A stretch of 32,099 nucleotides of DNA from an uncultured Ignavibacteriales bacterium (GTDB taxonomy: Bacteria; Bacteroidota; Ignavibacteria; Ch128b), in contig CAKZPH010000298.1 of assembly GCA_937138605.1 (NCBI GenBank), positions 1-32,099 on the forward strand. Direction: 5' to 3'. Below the pieces are notes generated by a model, which was not told the origin of the DNA, searched no databases, and saw only the letters and a list, made by a program, of their open reading frames with translations. Shown one piece after another: positions 9,585 to 18,479 of the stretch. A program made the translations under genes and the position numbers. How positions within the stretch are numbered: the first letter of the stretch is position 1; each line of letters starts with the position of its first letter.

Positions 9585-10928
9585 TTTCTTAAGCAACTTT
9601 TTATAATGATTCATAAAGTGCTGGGCTTGTTCAGGTGTTTTAGCTTCTACAATAAGTCTTATAATTGGTTCGGTGTTTGATTTTCTCAAGTGAATCCAGT
9701 GATCATCAAAATCAATTCTCAGTCCATCTTCTTTATTTATTTTTTCATTCTGAAAGTTATCGATGAATTTTTCAAAAAGTTCATCAAAGTTTGTATCTGT
9801 AGTTTCAAATTTATCTTTTAGAATAAAATATTGAGGAAGTTCTTTTTTTATTTCACTTAATTTCTTTCCAGTTTCAGCGAGAAGATTCAGCACAAGCGCT
9901 ATTCCAACGAGTGCATCTCTTCCGTAATGTAATTGGGGATAAATAACACCTCCACTTCCTTCACCACCGATTATTGCTCCTACTTGTTTCATTTTTTCAA
10001 CCACATTTATTTCACCAACTGGTGAGCGAAATACTTTTGACGAATATCTCTGGGCCAAATCTTCAATAGCTCGAGTTGTAGAAAGATTGACACAAACAGG
10101 TCCAGGATTTTTCCTAAGTACAAAATCTGTTGCCAGTACAATTGTATATTCTTCAATAAAAGGTTCACCATTTTCTTGAAGTAGAACAAGACGGTCCACA
10201 TCAGGATCAACAATGATGGTGAGGTCAAAGTTATGTTTCTTTGCAAATTTGATTGTTTCAGTCAGATTTTCCGGTACCGGCTCAGGGTTTCGTGGAAAAA
10301 TTCCATTCTCATCACAATTAATTTTTGTTACTTCACAGCCTAACTCTTCCAATAATTTTGGCAAAATCTTTACTCCTGCACCATTGACTGCATCAACAAG
10401 TACTTTAAATTTCTTGCTTCTAATAACTTTCGTGTCAATTATGTCTAAATTCAAAACTTTTTTAATATGTAGATTATCTGCATCATTTATAAATTCATAA
10501 CTGCCAATTTCATTCCATTTCTTGTAAACAGGTTTTATGGAAGTTTCAATTTCAAATAATTGTTTTGCTTCCGATGGTCTAAGAAAAGTTCCATCGGAAT
10601 TCAGTAACTTTAATGCATTCCACTCGTTTGGATTGTGACTAGCAGAAATTACAATTCCACCATTAGCTTTAAGTTCTTCAACATAAATCTGAACAGTTGG
10701 AGTTGGCACAATTCCAACATCAATAACTTGACAACCATTTGCAACCAGAGTTCCGCATAAAATTTTGTTTACGTACTCACCTGTAATTCTGGTATCTCTT
10801 CCAACAACGATTTTCCCATAATCACAAAATTTTGCAAAAGCTGAAGCAAATCTTACAATCACTTCAGGTTCAAATCCATCACCAACAATTCCCCTTATTC
10901 CTGAGATACTTTTGATTAATGTGGGCAT
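9576..10928 (-). CDS. glmM: Phosphoglucosamine mutase/phosphomannomutase family
   Basis: ISGIRGIVGDG, ISASHNPNEWNALKLL active-site loop, DPDVDRLVLL metal-binding loop, GGEGSGGVIYP, RKSNTEPIIRL. SD AGGAG upstream of the ATG at 10928 (tracked ORF begins at a GTG, 10937). Confidence 0.85.
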   Translation of the reverse strand: MPTLIKSISGIRGIVGDGFEPEVIVRFASAFAKFCDYGKIVVGRDTRITGEYVNKILCGTLVANGCQVIDVGIVPTPTVQIYVEELKANGGIVISASHNPNEWNALKLLNSDGTFLRPSEAKQLFEIETSIKPVYKKWNEIGSYEFINDADNLHIKKVLNLDIIDTKVIRSKKFKVLVDAVNGAGVKILPKLLEELGCEVTKINCDENGIFPRNPEPVPENLTETIKFAKKHNFDLTIIVDPDVDRLVLLQENGEPFIEEYTIVLATDFVLRKNPGPVCVNLSTTRAIEDLAQRYSSKVFRSPVGEINVVEKMKQVGAIIGGEGSGGVIYPQLHYGRDALVGIALVLNLLAETGKKLSEIKKELPQYFILKDKFETTDTNFDELFEKFIDNFQNEKINKEDGLRIDFDDHWIHLRKSNTEPIIRLIVEAKTPEQAQHFMNHYKKLLKKLM

Positions 10929-10971
10929 TAAATTCACTCCTGAATTCTGTGAGCGATTTTAAATGATAACT

Positions 10972-12600
10972 TTATTGAATTTCAATTATCTGATGATCAA
11001 AAATTTCGATATTTAGATTATCATAGAGAAAATCGATAAAATCAAGTGAATATTTATTAGCGAAGTAAATAAAATTTATTTCCCGCTCTTGTAAATTTCC
11101 ATCAGGATACAAAATATTACCAGCTTTGTAAATCTGACGAAGTACTATTTCGTTTTTCTTTTGATGAGCGGCTATGGTTTTTTCTTTTACCACGTTAAGA
11201 TATGTTTCGGTTTTTTGTTTAGCGTTTTCTACAACATCTCTAAGTGTCTGCTCTATTGTAATTAGTGTTTCTTTTAAATGTTCGTATGATTTATCAATTT
11301 CACTTTTTACTTCATCAAAAATTGAACTAATAGAAATGTTAAGATTTTTTTCTGCTACATTCTTTACCAATACTTCAATATCGCCATAAAAATTCGATAC
11401 ACTTAAATAGTATTTTTCGAGTATACTTTTGACTTTACTTTCCAGAAGAGTTGCACTTGCACGGGGATATAAGATTGGTGGATGAAGATTATGGAAACTA
11501 TAATAAGGATAAATTTGAGCGTGATAATTTATTTCTGAAGGACCAGCAACGTAATATGCAGTTGGAAGTAAATAATCTTGACAGATGGGTCTCAGTACCA
11601 CATTTGGGCTAAATTTTTCTGGTGAATTTTCGATTTCGCTTAGAAGCTTTTCGTAAGTGAATTTTTTTCTCTTATTTTTTAATCTAAATTCGTTATTTAA
11701 GTCAGGTTCAATTAAATACCTTCCACCATCTTCGAAGTAAAATAAGTTTATGGGCTTAATTTTTACTTGGGCAGAGAACTGTTCTTCTATTTTCGCACTT
11801 CTTAAAATTAATTCTTCTGAAATAAATGAAAATTTTTCAATGTCTTTTGCAAAAATTGGTGAGAGCCACTTTTTTACTTCTAAATCATTGGAATCAAGTA
11901 AAATTAAACCATACTTATCGAAAAAATGTTTGACCAATCCAACAAATGCGGACTTAAACGTTGCTCCCGGGAAATAGTAAGACTGAACGATATCCATTAA
12001 TTGTGATTGGAACTCTGTGTCTCTTAGAGATGAACGAAGAGTGATGATAAAATCATTAAAACTTAAATTAAATTGATTCTCACCAATTGGACCACGATTT
12101 GTTTCAGGTTCCTTACCATCGTTGTATGTTATTTTAACAAGATTATTCTGGTTATCAAGAATTTTTATCCAATTAACTTCATCAAAATCGTGATCTTCAC
12201 TTTCGAGCCAGAAGACAGGTACAAATTTTAGTTCAGGATATTGAATGTTTAACTTTTCAGCTAGTTTTATTGTCGTAATGATTTTATAAAAAGTATAAAG
12301 CGGTCCACTTAAAATTCCAAGTTGTTGACCTGTTACAATTGCAAAAGTATTCTCAGATAGTAGATGATTTAAATTTTGAATTGTTTTTTCGGAGCTATTC
12401 TCTGTAATATTTTGTCTTTTTAAGATATGGACGAGTTTTTCACGATGCTCTAAGTTTTTGTTATAATTTTCAAGATTTTTTACTAACTCCTGTTCATCAC
12501 GGAAATTGGTTGGGTAAAAATCCCTTACGTTTTCGTAGTTGTAAAGAAAATTAAGAAATAATGCCGAGGTTTCTGGAATTACAGAAAATTTGATATACAT
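10972..12600 (-). CDS. bshC: Bacillithiol biosynthesis cysteine-adding enzyme BshC
   Basis: TGQQLGILSGPLYTFYKIITTIKLAE and VPVFWLESEDHDFDEVNW are characteristic of BshC; ATG start at 12600. Confidence 0.93.
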   Translation of the reverse strand: MYIKFSVIPETSALFLNFLYNYENVRDFYPTNFRDEQELVKNLENYNKNLEHREKLVHILKRQNITENSSEKTIQNLNHLLSENTFAIVTGQQLGILSGPLYTFYKIITTIKLAEKLNIQYPELKFVPVFWLESEDHDFDEVNWIKILDNQNNLVKITYNDGKEPETNRGPIGENQFNLSFNDFIITLRSSLRDTEFQSQLMDIVQSYYFPGATFKSAFVGLVKHFFDKYGLILLDSNDLEVKKWLSPIFAKDIEKFSFISEELILRSAKIEEQFSAQVKIKPINLFYFEDGGRYLIEPDLNNEFRLKNKRKKFTYEKLLSEIENSPEKFSPNVVLRPICQDYLLPTAYYVAGPSEINYHAQIYPYYSFHNLHPPILYPRASATLLESKVKSILEKYYLSVSNFYGDIEVLVKNVAEKNLNISISSIFDEVKSEIDKSYEHLKETLITIEQTLRDVVENAKQKTETYLNVVKEKTIAAHQKKNEIVLRQIYKAGNILYPDGNLQEREINFIYFANKYSLDFIDFLYDNLNIEIFDHQIIEIQ

Positions 12601-12648
12601 TTTTTTATCCAATCATTGTTTATTTATAACAGGTGTATTCAATCGTTA

Positions 12649-12656
12649 CAAAAATA
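12649..12656 (-). promoter_or_regulatory. Candidate TAnnTTTG -7 element upstream of bshC
   Basis: Reverse complement reads TATTTTTG in the divergent bshC/flippase-like intergenic region; AT-rich background makes chance matches likely. Confidence 0.25.
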
Positions 12657-12764
12657 ACAATCAAATAAGAATAAAATAATCGATTAGAACCACAAAATTA
12701 TATCTAAAAAATATAGCAATTAATCAAATCATAATTTTTTATATTCGAATAAATTAAACGGTAT

Positions 12765-13769
12765 TTGGACTTGAAATATTTAATTTCATTTAGCAATACA
12801 TTGCTATTACTTTTCAAAAAATACGGAATTTACTTACTTAAGGTATTTGTAACCGTTGGATTGTTAGCATACTTTTTAACTCGAATTAAATTTGAAAAAA
12901 TTCTTTTTGGATTGAAGTTTGTTGATTTTTCTATATTCGGTGTTGTTGTGTTGTTGTTTTTTGTAAACCTTTTTCTTCAATTCGTTCGGTGGAAAACACT
13001 TGTAAAGACAGTAGCAAAGAATGTTCAGACTAAAGAGATTCTGGAATCGTTGCTCATTGGAATTTCAGCGGGGTCTTTTACACCAGGCCGTACAGGTGAA
13101 TATTTTTTACGAAAATTACCATTGAAAGAAGTATCATTTTCAACAGTTATAACATTGACTTTTATTGATAAAATGATGCTTTTAATTAATGTCATTTTTT
13201 GGGGCTCGATTGTCAGTTTTGGTATGATGATATATTATTATAATGTTGATTGGTTTATTGTCTTTTCACTTTTCATAATTTTTGTTTCTGTTTTTGCAGG
13301 CTTATTTTCATTACTTTACTCTAAAAGGTTTTATAACTTTCTGAAAGATATCATATCAAAATTGCCAATGAAATTTGAATTGGTAAAAAAACTCATAAAA
13401 CCTTTAGCTGAGTTAGATAATAAATTAATCTCAAAACTACTTGTTCTTGCTTTTTTGAATTTTAGTGTAATAATTTTTCAATTCTCACTAATTGTTTTTG
13501 CTTTCGATAGTCACTTAAGGTTTGAAAATTTAGTTATAGCTTCAATCCTGGTTTTCTTTGGTAAAACTTTAATTCCAGCTATCTCCTTGGGAGAAATAGG
13601 AGTTAGAGAAGGAGCTTCAATATATTTCTTTGGTATTTTTGGATGTAGTGAATCATTTGCATTCAATGCATCTCTTCTTCTTTTCGTTGTGAACTTATTT
13701 CTTCCTTCTTTAGTCGGTTTAATTCTACTTCTAAAACTCAAAAGAATAGATAGAAATTGGCAAGTATAA
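12765..13769 (+). CDS. Flippase-like/lysylphosphatidylglycerol synthase TM-region family membrane protein
   Basis: Multi-TM protein with SAGSFTPGRTGEYFLRK and SLGEIGVREGASIYFF, typical of the UPF0104/LPG_synthase_TM family. TTG start, uncertain. Confidence 0.8.
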   Translation: MDLKYLISFSNTLLLLFKKYGIYLLKVFVTVGLLAYFLTRIKFEKILFGLKFVDFSIFGVVVLLFFVNLFLQFVRWKTLVKTVAKNVQTKEILESLLIGISAGSFTPGRTGEYFLRKLPLKEVSFSTVITLTFIDKMMLLINVIFWGSIVSFGMMIYYYNVDWFIVFSLFIIFVSVFAGLFSLLYSKRFYNFLKDIISKLPMKFELVKKLIKPLAELDNKLISKLLVLAFLNFSVIIFQFSLIVFAFDSHLRFENLVIASILVFFGKTLIPAISLGEIGVREGASIYFFGIFGCSESFAFNASLLLFVVNLFLPSLVGLILLLKLKRIDRNWQV

Positions 13770-14905
13770 CTTTATTCCCCAATCTAGTTTGGCTTCTTTT
13801 TTTGATTTATATACTTTTTCTAATTTTTTTGTTTACAGGAATGTTTCGGCTGAAAAGCAGGAAATTTATCAATAATCTAAAAGCCTCAGTTATAATACCA
13901 TTTAGAAACGAAGCCGAAAAACTTTACCGATGTGTTGAATCAGTTTTAAATCAATCACTCTCAAAAGTTAGATATGAAATTATACTCGTGGATGATCATT
14001 CAACAGATGATTATGAAAATTACATCAAGCATTTTATAGATCAAAATATGGTGAGAATAATAAAATTAAAATCCGATTTAGATGGATATGGGAAAAAAAA
14101 TGCTATCGAGAAAGGAATTCAAGTAGCTAACAACGAAATTATTGTAACCACTGATGCGGACTGTTATCATCAAAAAGATTGGCTGAAAACGATGATTGAA
14201 AGTTTTGATGAAAAAACAGGTTTTGTTGCAGGTAAAGTCATATATGATGGATGTAAAAATTTTTTTGAGGAAATTCAAAAAATTGAATTTGCCAGTCTTG
14301 TTAGTATTGGAGCATCTTTCATTGGAAATAAATTACCATTAATTGCAAATGGTGCAAGCTGTGCATATAGGAAAGATTTATTTTTGAAAGTCGGTGGTTT
14401 TAAGGATAATTCTAATCTTGTTTCGGGCGATGAGGAATTTTTGATGCAAAAAATATGGATGCAATCTGATTATAAAATTGTTTTTAATAGGTCTGTAAAC
14501 AGTACAACAATAACAGAACCAATTTCGAGAGTAACGAGATTCATTAATCAAAGAAAAAGGTGGGTATCAAAAGTGCTTCACTACAAAAATTTTTATGCGA
14601 TACCATTGCTTGTTCTTCTCTACTTGTTCTATTTATCCCTGCTGATATTAATTATTTCAGGTCTTTTTGATAATAAAATTTTAGAACTGAGCATAATAAT
14701 TTTGTCGATGAAAACATTTTTTGATTTTTTTTATATGGCAAATGCGTATAGATTATTATCACTTTCAGAATCAAAACGTAATTTGATAAATCTAATCTTT
14801 CTTTTTCCTGTTGCAGAAATTGCTCATATTATTTATATAACAGTTGTACCAGTACTGAGTGCGTTGACTGGATTTGATTGGAAAGGAAGGGCATATAGAA
14901 GATGA
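13757..14905 (+). CDS. Family 2 glycosyltransferase, membrane-associated
   Basis: ASVIIPFRNEAEKLYRCVESVL, TTDADC, GDEEFL, QRKRW (QxxRW) and C-terminal TM segments. TTG start. Confidence 0.88.
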   Translation: MASITLFPNLVWLLFLIYILFLIFLFTGMFRLKSRKFINNLKASVIIPFRNEAEKLYRCVESVLNQSLSKVRYEIILVDDHSTDDYENYIKHFIDQNMVRIIKLKSDLDGYGKKNAIEKGIQVANNEIIVTTDADCYHQKDWLKTMIESFDEKTGFVAGKVIYDGCKNFFEEIQKIEFASLVSIGASFIGNKLPLIANGASCAYRKDLFLKVGGFKDNSNLVSGDEEFLMQKIWMQSDYKIVFNRSVNSTTITEPISRVTRFINQRKRWVSKVLHYKNFYAIPLLVLLYLFYLSLLILIISGLFDNKILELSIIILSMKTFFDFFYMANAYRLLSLSESKRNLINLIFLFPVAEIAHIIYITVVPVLSALTGFDWKGRAYRR

Positions 14906-15534
14906 GATTTATTTTTATTCATCCACCAAGAATTGTTCAATTACTTTTTAGTAATGTTATCTGGACGAATGTAACAAAAGAAATTCTTCTTACATTTGAT
15001 GATGGACCAAATTCAGAGACAACTGAAATTATTTTAAGAGTTCTAAATAAGTATAAAATAAAAGCATTGTTCTTTGTTAACGGTAAAAATGGAAAAGAAA
15101 ATTTTTCCTATCTGGAAGAAATTTCATCAGAGGGACATTTTTTTGGTAATCATACTGAGAATCATTTGAAAAACTTGAACAATTTATCAATCGGAAAAAT
15201 TCGAGAAGAAATTTTAAGAACTGATGAAATAATTTCACATTTTCAAAATAAAACTAATTTATTCAGACCCCCATATGGTAGAATAACTTTCAAACTTTAT
15301 CGAATTTTAAAGTCACTTAATCTAAAAGTTATGATGTGGACACTTTTAACAGAAGATTATCTTGGCGACTTAAACATAGTTAAGAGAAATATTGATCGTT
15401 ACTTAATGGAAAAGTCAATTATAATTTTCCATAATAATCCCAATGCTAAAAATATTTTACACGATTCTCTCGAATATTTAATTGAAAAATTAAACGAAAG
15501 GGGATTGCGAATTGGAGACACTTTCAGTTTTTGA
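14902..15534 (+). CDS. Polysaccharide deacetylase (NodB/CE4 fold)
   Basis: LTFDDGPN, GNHTENH and RPPYGR motifs in order; ATGA overlap with the upstream GT2. Confidence 0.9.
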   Translation: MRFIFIHPPRIVQLLFSNVIWTNVTKEILLTFDDGPNSETTEIILRVLNKYKIKALFFVNGKNGKENFSYLEEISSEGHFFGNHTENHLKNLNNLSIGKIREEILRTDEIISHFQNKTNLFRPPYGRITFKLYRILKSLNLKVMMWTLLTEDYLGDLNIVKRNIDRYLMEKSIIIFHNNPNAKNILHDSLEYLIEKLNERGLRIGDTFSF

Positions 15535-16642
15535 AATAAGCTTTGGTTTTGTTTTGACTTTTTATGTTTTGCAGCAAGTAATTTTTCTGTATGGTTTTTA
15601 TAAGAAACTTCCTATTAACAAAAACTATGAGCCATTTGTGTCTGTAATTGTAGCAGCAAGAAACGAAGAGAAGAACATACGCAGTTGTATAGAGTCCCTT
15701 TCTAAATTGGATTATCCTGAGGATAAACTTGAAGTGATAATCGTCGACGATTTCTCAACTGACCGGACAGGTGAAATCATAAGTGAATTTACTAGTCAGT
15801 TTAACTTTATAAAAAAAATTGTTCCACAAAAAAATATTATTAGTTATCCGGGTAAAACTAATGCTATTGCTAATGGTATTGAGTTATCGAAAGGAGAAAT
15901 AATCTTTACTACAGATGCGGATTGCGTAGTTAAACCTGAATGGATTAAAACTACTTTGAAGTATTTCAATGAAAATGTGGGAATTGTTCCAGGATTTACT
16001 TTCCAAAAATCGTATTCACAGTTTACAGGTATGCAAAACCTTGATTGGATTTACCTGTTAACAGTAGCAGCAGGTAGTATTAATCTAGGTGTACCGTTAA
16101 GCTGTATTGGTAATAATATGGCTTTTAGACGTGATGCATATGAAAAAGTGGGTGGTTACAAAAATATAAAGTTTAGTATCACCGAAGACTTTGCATTACT
16201 TCATAAAATTAACCGTAATACAAATTACAAAGTCGTTTATCAATCTGAACCTGAAGGGACTAATTTTAGCGAACCTTGTTTAGATTGGAAGTCTTTATAT
16301 CGGCAGAAGCATCGTTGGGGTACGGGTGGAATGGATGCACCTTTAATCGGTTTTATCGTGATGCTTTGGGGCTGGGCAACTCATCTTTTCATTTTACTTC
16401 AAGTTATTTTTGGCACTATGTTTACTTTAACTCTTACAGTTATAAAGTTTTTAAGTGATTTTATATTTTTATCTCTTTCACTCAAAAAATTCAAAATGAT
16501 GAAAGAGTTAAAATATTTCTTTGCATTTGAGATATATTTTATTTTGTACGTATTGATTTTACCTGCAATAGTTTTCTTTGATCGCAAAGTCATTTGGAAA
16601 GATCGCCAATATTCTAGTGATAAATATGTTAATTCTCTGTAA
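15512..16642 (+). CDS. Family 2 glycosyltransferase, membrane-associated
   Basis: VSVIVAARNEEKNIRSCIESL, TTDADC, TEDFAL, QKHRWGTGG (QxxRW) and C-terminal TM helices. TTG start preceded by AAAGGGG. Confidence 0.9.
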   Translation: METLSVFEISFGFVLTFYVLQQVIFLYGFYKKLPINKNYEPFVSVIVAARNEEKNIRSCIESLSKLDYPEDKLEVIIVDDFSTDRTGEIISEFTSQFNFIKKIVPQKNIISYPGKTNAIANGIELSKGEIIFTTDADCVVKPEWIKTTLKYFNENVGIVPGFTFQKSYSQFTGMQNLDWIYLLTVAAGSINLGVPLSCIGNNMAFRRDAYEKVGGYKNIKFSITEDFALLHKINRNTNYKVVYQSEPEGTNFSEPCLDWKSLYRQKHRWGTGGMDAPLIGFIVMLWGWATHLFILLQVIFGTMFTLTLTVIKFLSDFIFLSLSLKKFKMMKELKYFFAFEIYFILYVLILPAIVFFDRKVIWKDRQYSSDKYVNSL

Positions 16643-17615
16643 TTATTACGTAACATATAGATGTAACGCCGATTGTGAATTCTGTCATTTTGGTTACTCT
16701 TCTGACTTGAATAAAACTGCGTTTGCAAAAGAAGAGGATGTATTTAACAATCTCAGGCAAATTCGAAAATTAGGCGTAAAATTCATTGACTTTACCGGTG
16801 GAGAACCACTATTACACAAAAGTATTCATCTATTTGTGGAAGAAGCAAGAAAACTCAGGATGCAAACAAGCATAACAACTAATTGTTTGCTTTATCCAAA
16901 GTTCGCTGAAAAATTGGCAGGCAAAGTTAATCTTTTGCATTTCTCATTAGACTCGCCTGATGAAGAAGAACACAACAGAATTAGGCGAATAAATTGTTAT
17001 AATCATGTTATTGAATCAATAAAAATAGCAAAGTCCATAGGTGAATTCCCCGATATACTCTTTACAGTGACCAATGAAACCTATAAGAAACTTCCGGCAA
17101 TGTATGAGCTGGCAAGAAAGTACGAATTGATATTAATAGTAAATCCAGTTTTTAGTTATTTTGGAAATCTTGGACTTTCAGAGGAAACACTAGATTTTAT
17201 TGAAGAATTCTGTTATGGTAAAAAAGATATATATATTAATCCAGCTTTTATTGAATTAAGAAGAAAAGGGGGCAATGATATTAATGCACCATTATGTAAA
17301 GCAGTTAGTAGGGTAATTGTAATTTCTCCTTACAATGAGATTATTCTACCTTGCTATCACTTTGGGTTCAAGAAAATTCCAATTGATAGACCGATAGTTG
17401 AAATCCGTAAATCAGCAGAAGTTGAATATTTCAAAAAGATGGAAGGAAGATTTGATTTTTGTAAAGGTTGTACAATTAATTGTTATTTTGAACCGTCGTT
17501 TGCTTTTCCAACTAATTATTTTGCGTTTATAAGCGTTCCATCAAAATTTTATTACAGCTTCCACAAATTAATTAAACAGAAATTTCTTAAATTGAATAAT
17601 AAATTTCAGGTGTAA
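16626..17615 (+). CDS. Radical SAM protein with SPASM-like C-terminal cysteines
   Basis: CNADCEFC (CxxxCxxC), DFTGGEPLLH; C-terminal cysteines PLCKAVSR...LPCYHFG...FCKGCTINCYF. ATG at 16626 overlaps the GT2 end by 17 nt. Confidence 0.88.
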   Translation: MLILCNYYVTYRCNADCEFCHFGYSSDLNKTAFAKEEDVFNNLRQIRKLGVKFIDFTGGEPLLHKSIHLFVEEARKLRMQTSITTNCLLYPKFAEKLAGKVNLLHFSLDSPDEEEHNRIRRINCYNHVIESIKIAKSIGEFPDILFTVTNETYKKLPAMYELARKYELILIVNPVFSYFGNLGLSEETLDFIEEFCYGKKDIYINPAFIELRRKGGNDINAPLCKAVSRVIVISPYNEIILPCYHFGFKKIPIDRPIVEIRKSAEVEYFKKMEGRFDFCKGCTINCYFEPSFAFPTNYFAFISVPSKFYYSFHKLIKQKFLKLNNKFQV

Positions 17616-17623
17616 ACACAACG

Positions 17624-18478
17624 ATGTTTAAACGGATTTTAATTTTGAATTTGATTTTAATAACATTCGCTTTTTCACAAGAAAGTTTCTTGTACAGAGA
17701 AAGTAGATTTACTCTATTCCCGGCATCAAAACTTTTTCTGGCAAATTCATCTAATGTTTTTGAACCAAAAATTGGTGTAGGATATTTTTTGGAAAAAAGC
17801 GAACTAGCTATGAATATTGGAGTTAGTAGGGATTTAATTCATTATCATTTTAATCCACGATATTCTTTTGGCTTTGGAACTGAATTTTTTTCATGGTCAT
17901 TACTTGAACAAAAATCAAATTTCCGTTTTCCAGTCAAAGCAGTAGACTACATGTTTGGTAGTTATTTTGTTTTAAACGCGAAGTACAAATACTTCAACAT
18001 CTCAAATCGATTACGAATTAATCACATTTCTGCTCATCTTTCAGATGGATCGTATGATAATCTTACTGACAAATGGTTAGCTAATCAAGAACCTTCAACT
18101 TATAGTCGAGAATTCTTGCAATGGACCTCATCCATCATTTATCGTCAAATTCGGGGTTACATTGACTTAACTTACATTTTCCATACAATTCCAGAAATAA
18201 AAGGTAAGAATATTTATGGTCTTGGTTTCGAAGCTTCAATTTTGCACTTACCTTCTGTTAGATCTACCTTTTTTGCAGGATTTGATATAAGCTTACAAAA
18301 GCGCCTATCTAACAAATTCATAGCTGATAGAAATTTCAGCACAGGATTTTTTATTGGCAATCCAAGATTTACTCACCTTAGAATTACATATCAATACTTT
18401 AATGGATATAACTTCTTTGGCCAATTTAATTCAGAAAAACTTAACCGTTCATCAATTAATGTTAGTTTAATTTTGTAA
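17624..18478 (+). CDS. Predicted outer-membrane protein, possibly DUF1207-like
   Basis: N-terminal signal sequence; alternating hydrophobic/aromatic strands; INHISAHLSDGSYDN resembles a DUF1207 motif (family assignment tentative). Confidence 0.55.
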   Translation: MFKRILILNLILITFAFSQESFLYRESRFTLFPASKLFLANSSNVFEPKIGVGYFLEKSELAMNIGVSRDLIHYHFNPRYSFGFGTEFFSWSLLEQKSNFRFPVKAVDYMFGSYFVLNAKYKYFNISNRLRINHISAHLSDGSYDNLTDKWLANQEPSTYSREFLQWTSSIIYRQIRGYIDLTYIFHTIPEIKGKNIYGLGFEASILHLPSVRSTFFAGFDISLQKRLSNKFIADRNFSTGFFIGNPRFTHLRITYQYFNGYNFFGQFNSEKLNRSSINVSLIL

Positions 18479-18479
18479 T

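Noticed and set aside
10213-10500. 95-aa plus-strand ORF inside glmM
   Set aside because: Antisense to a strongly supported glmM; composition is low-complexity Ser/Thr/Phe typical of shadow frames.
14902-15534. Considered whether the deacetylase could be BshB for the bacillithiol pathway
   Set aside because: It carries NodB/CE4 motifs (TFDDGPN, NHTENH, RPPYGR); BshB is a LmbE/PIG-L type deacetylase with different motifs.
16399-16728. 109-aa minus-strand ORF overlapping the GT2 and radical SAM genes
   Set aside because: Antisense to two well-supported coding regions, no recognisable motif; likely a chance open frame.
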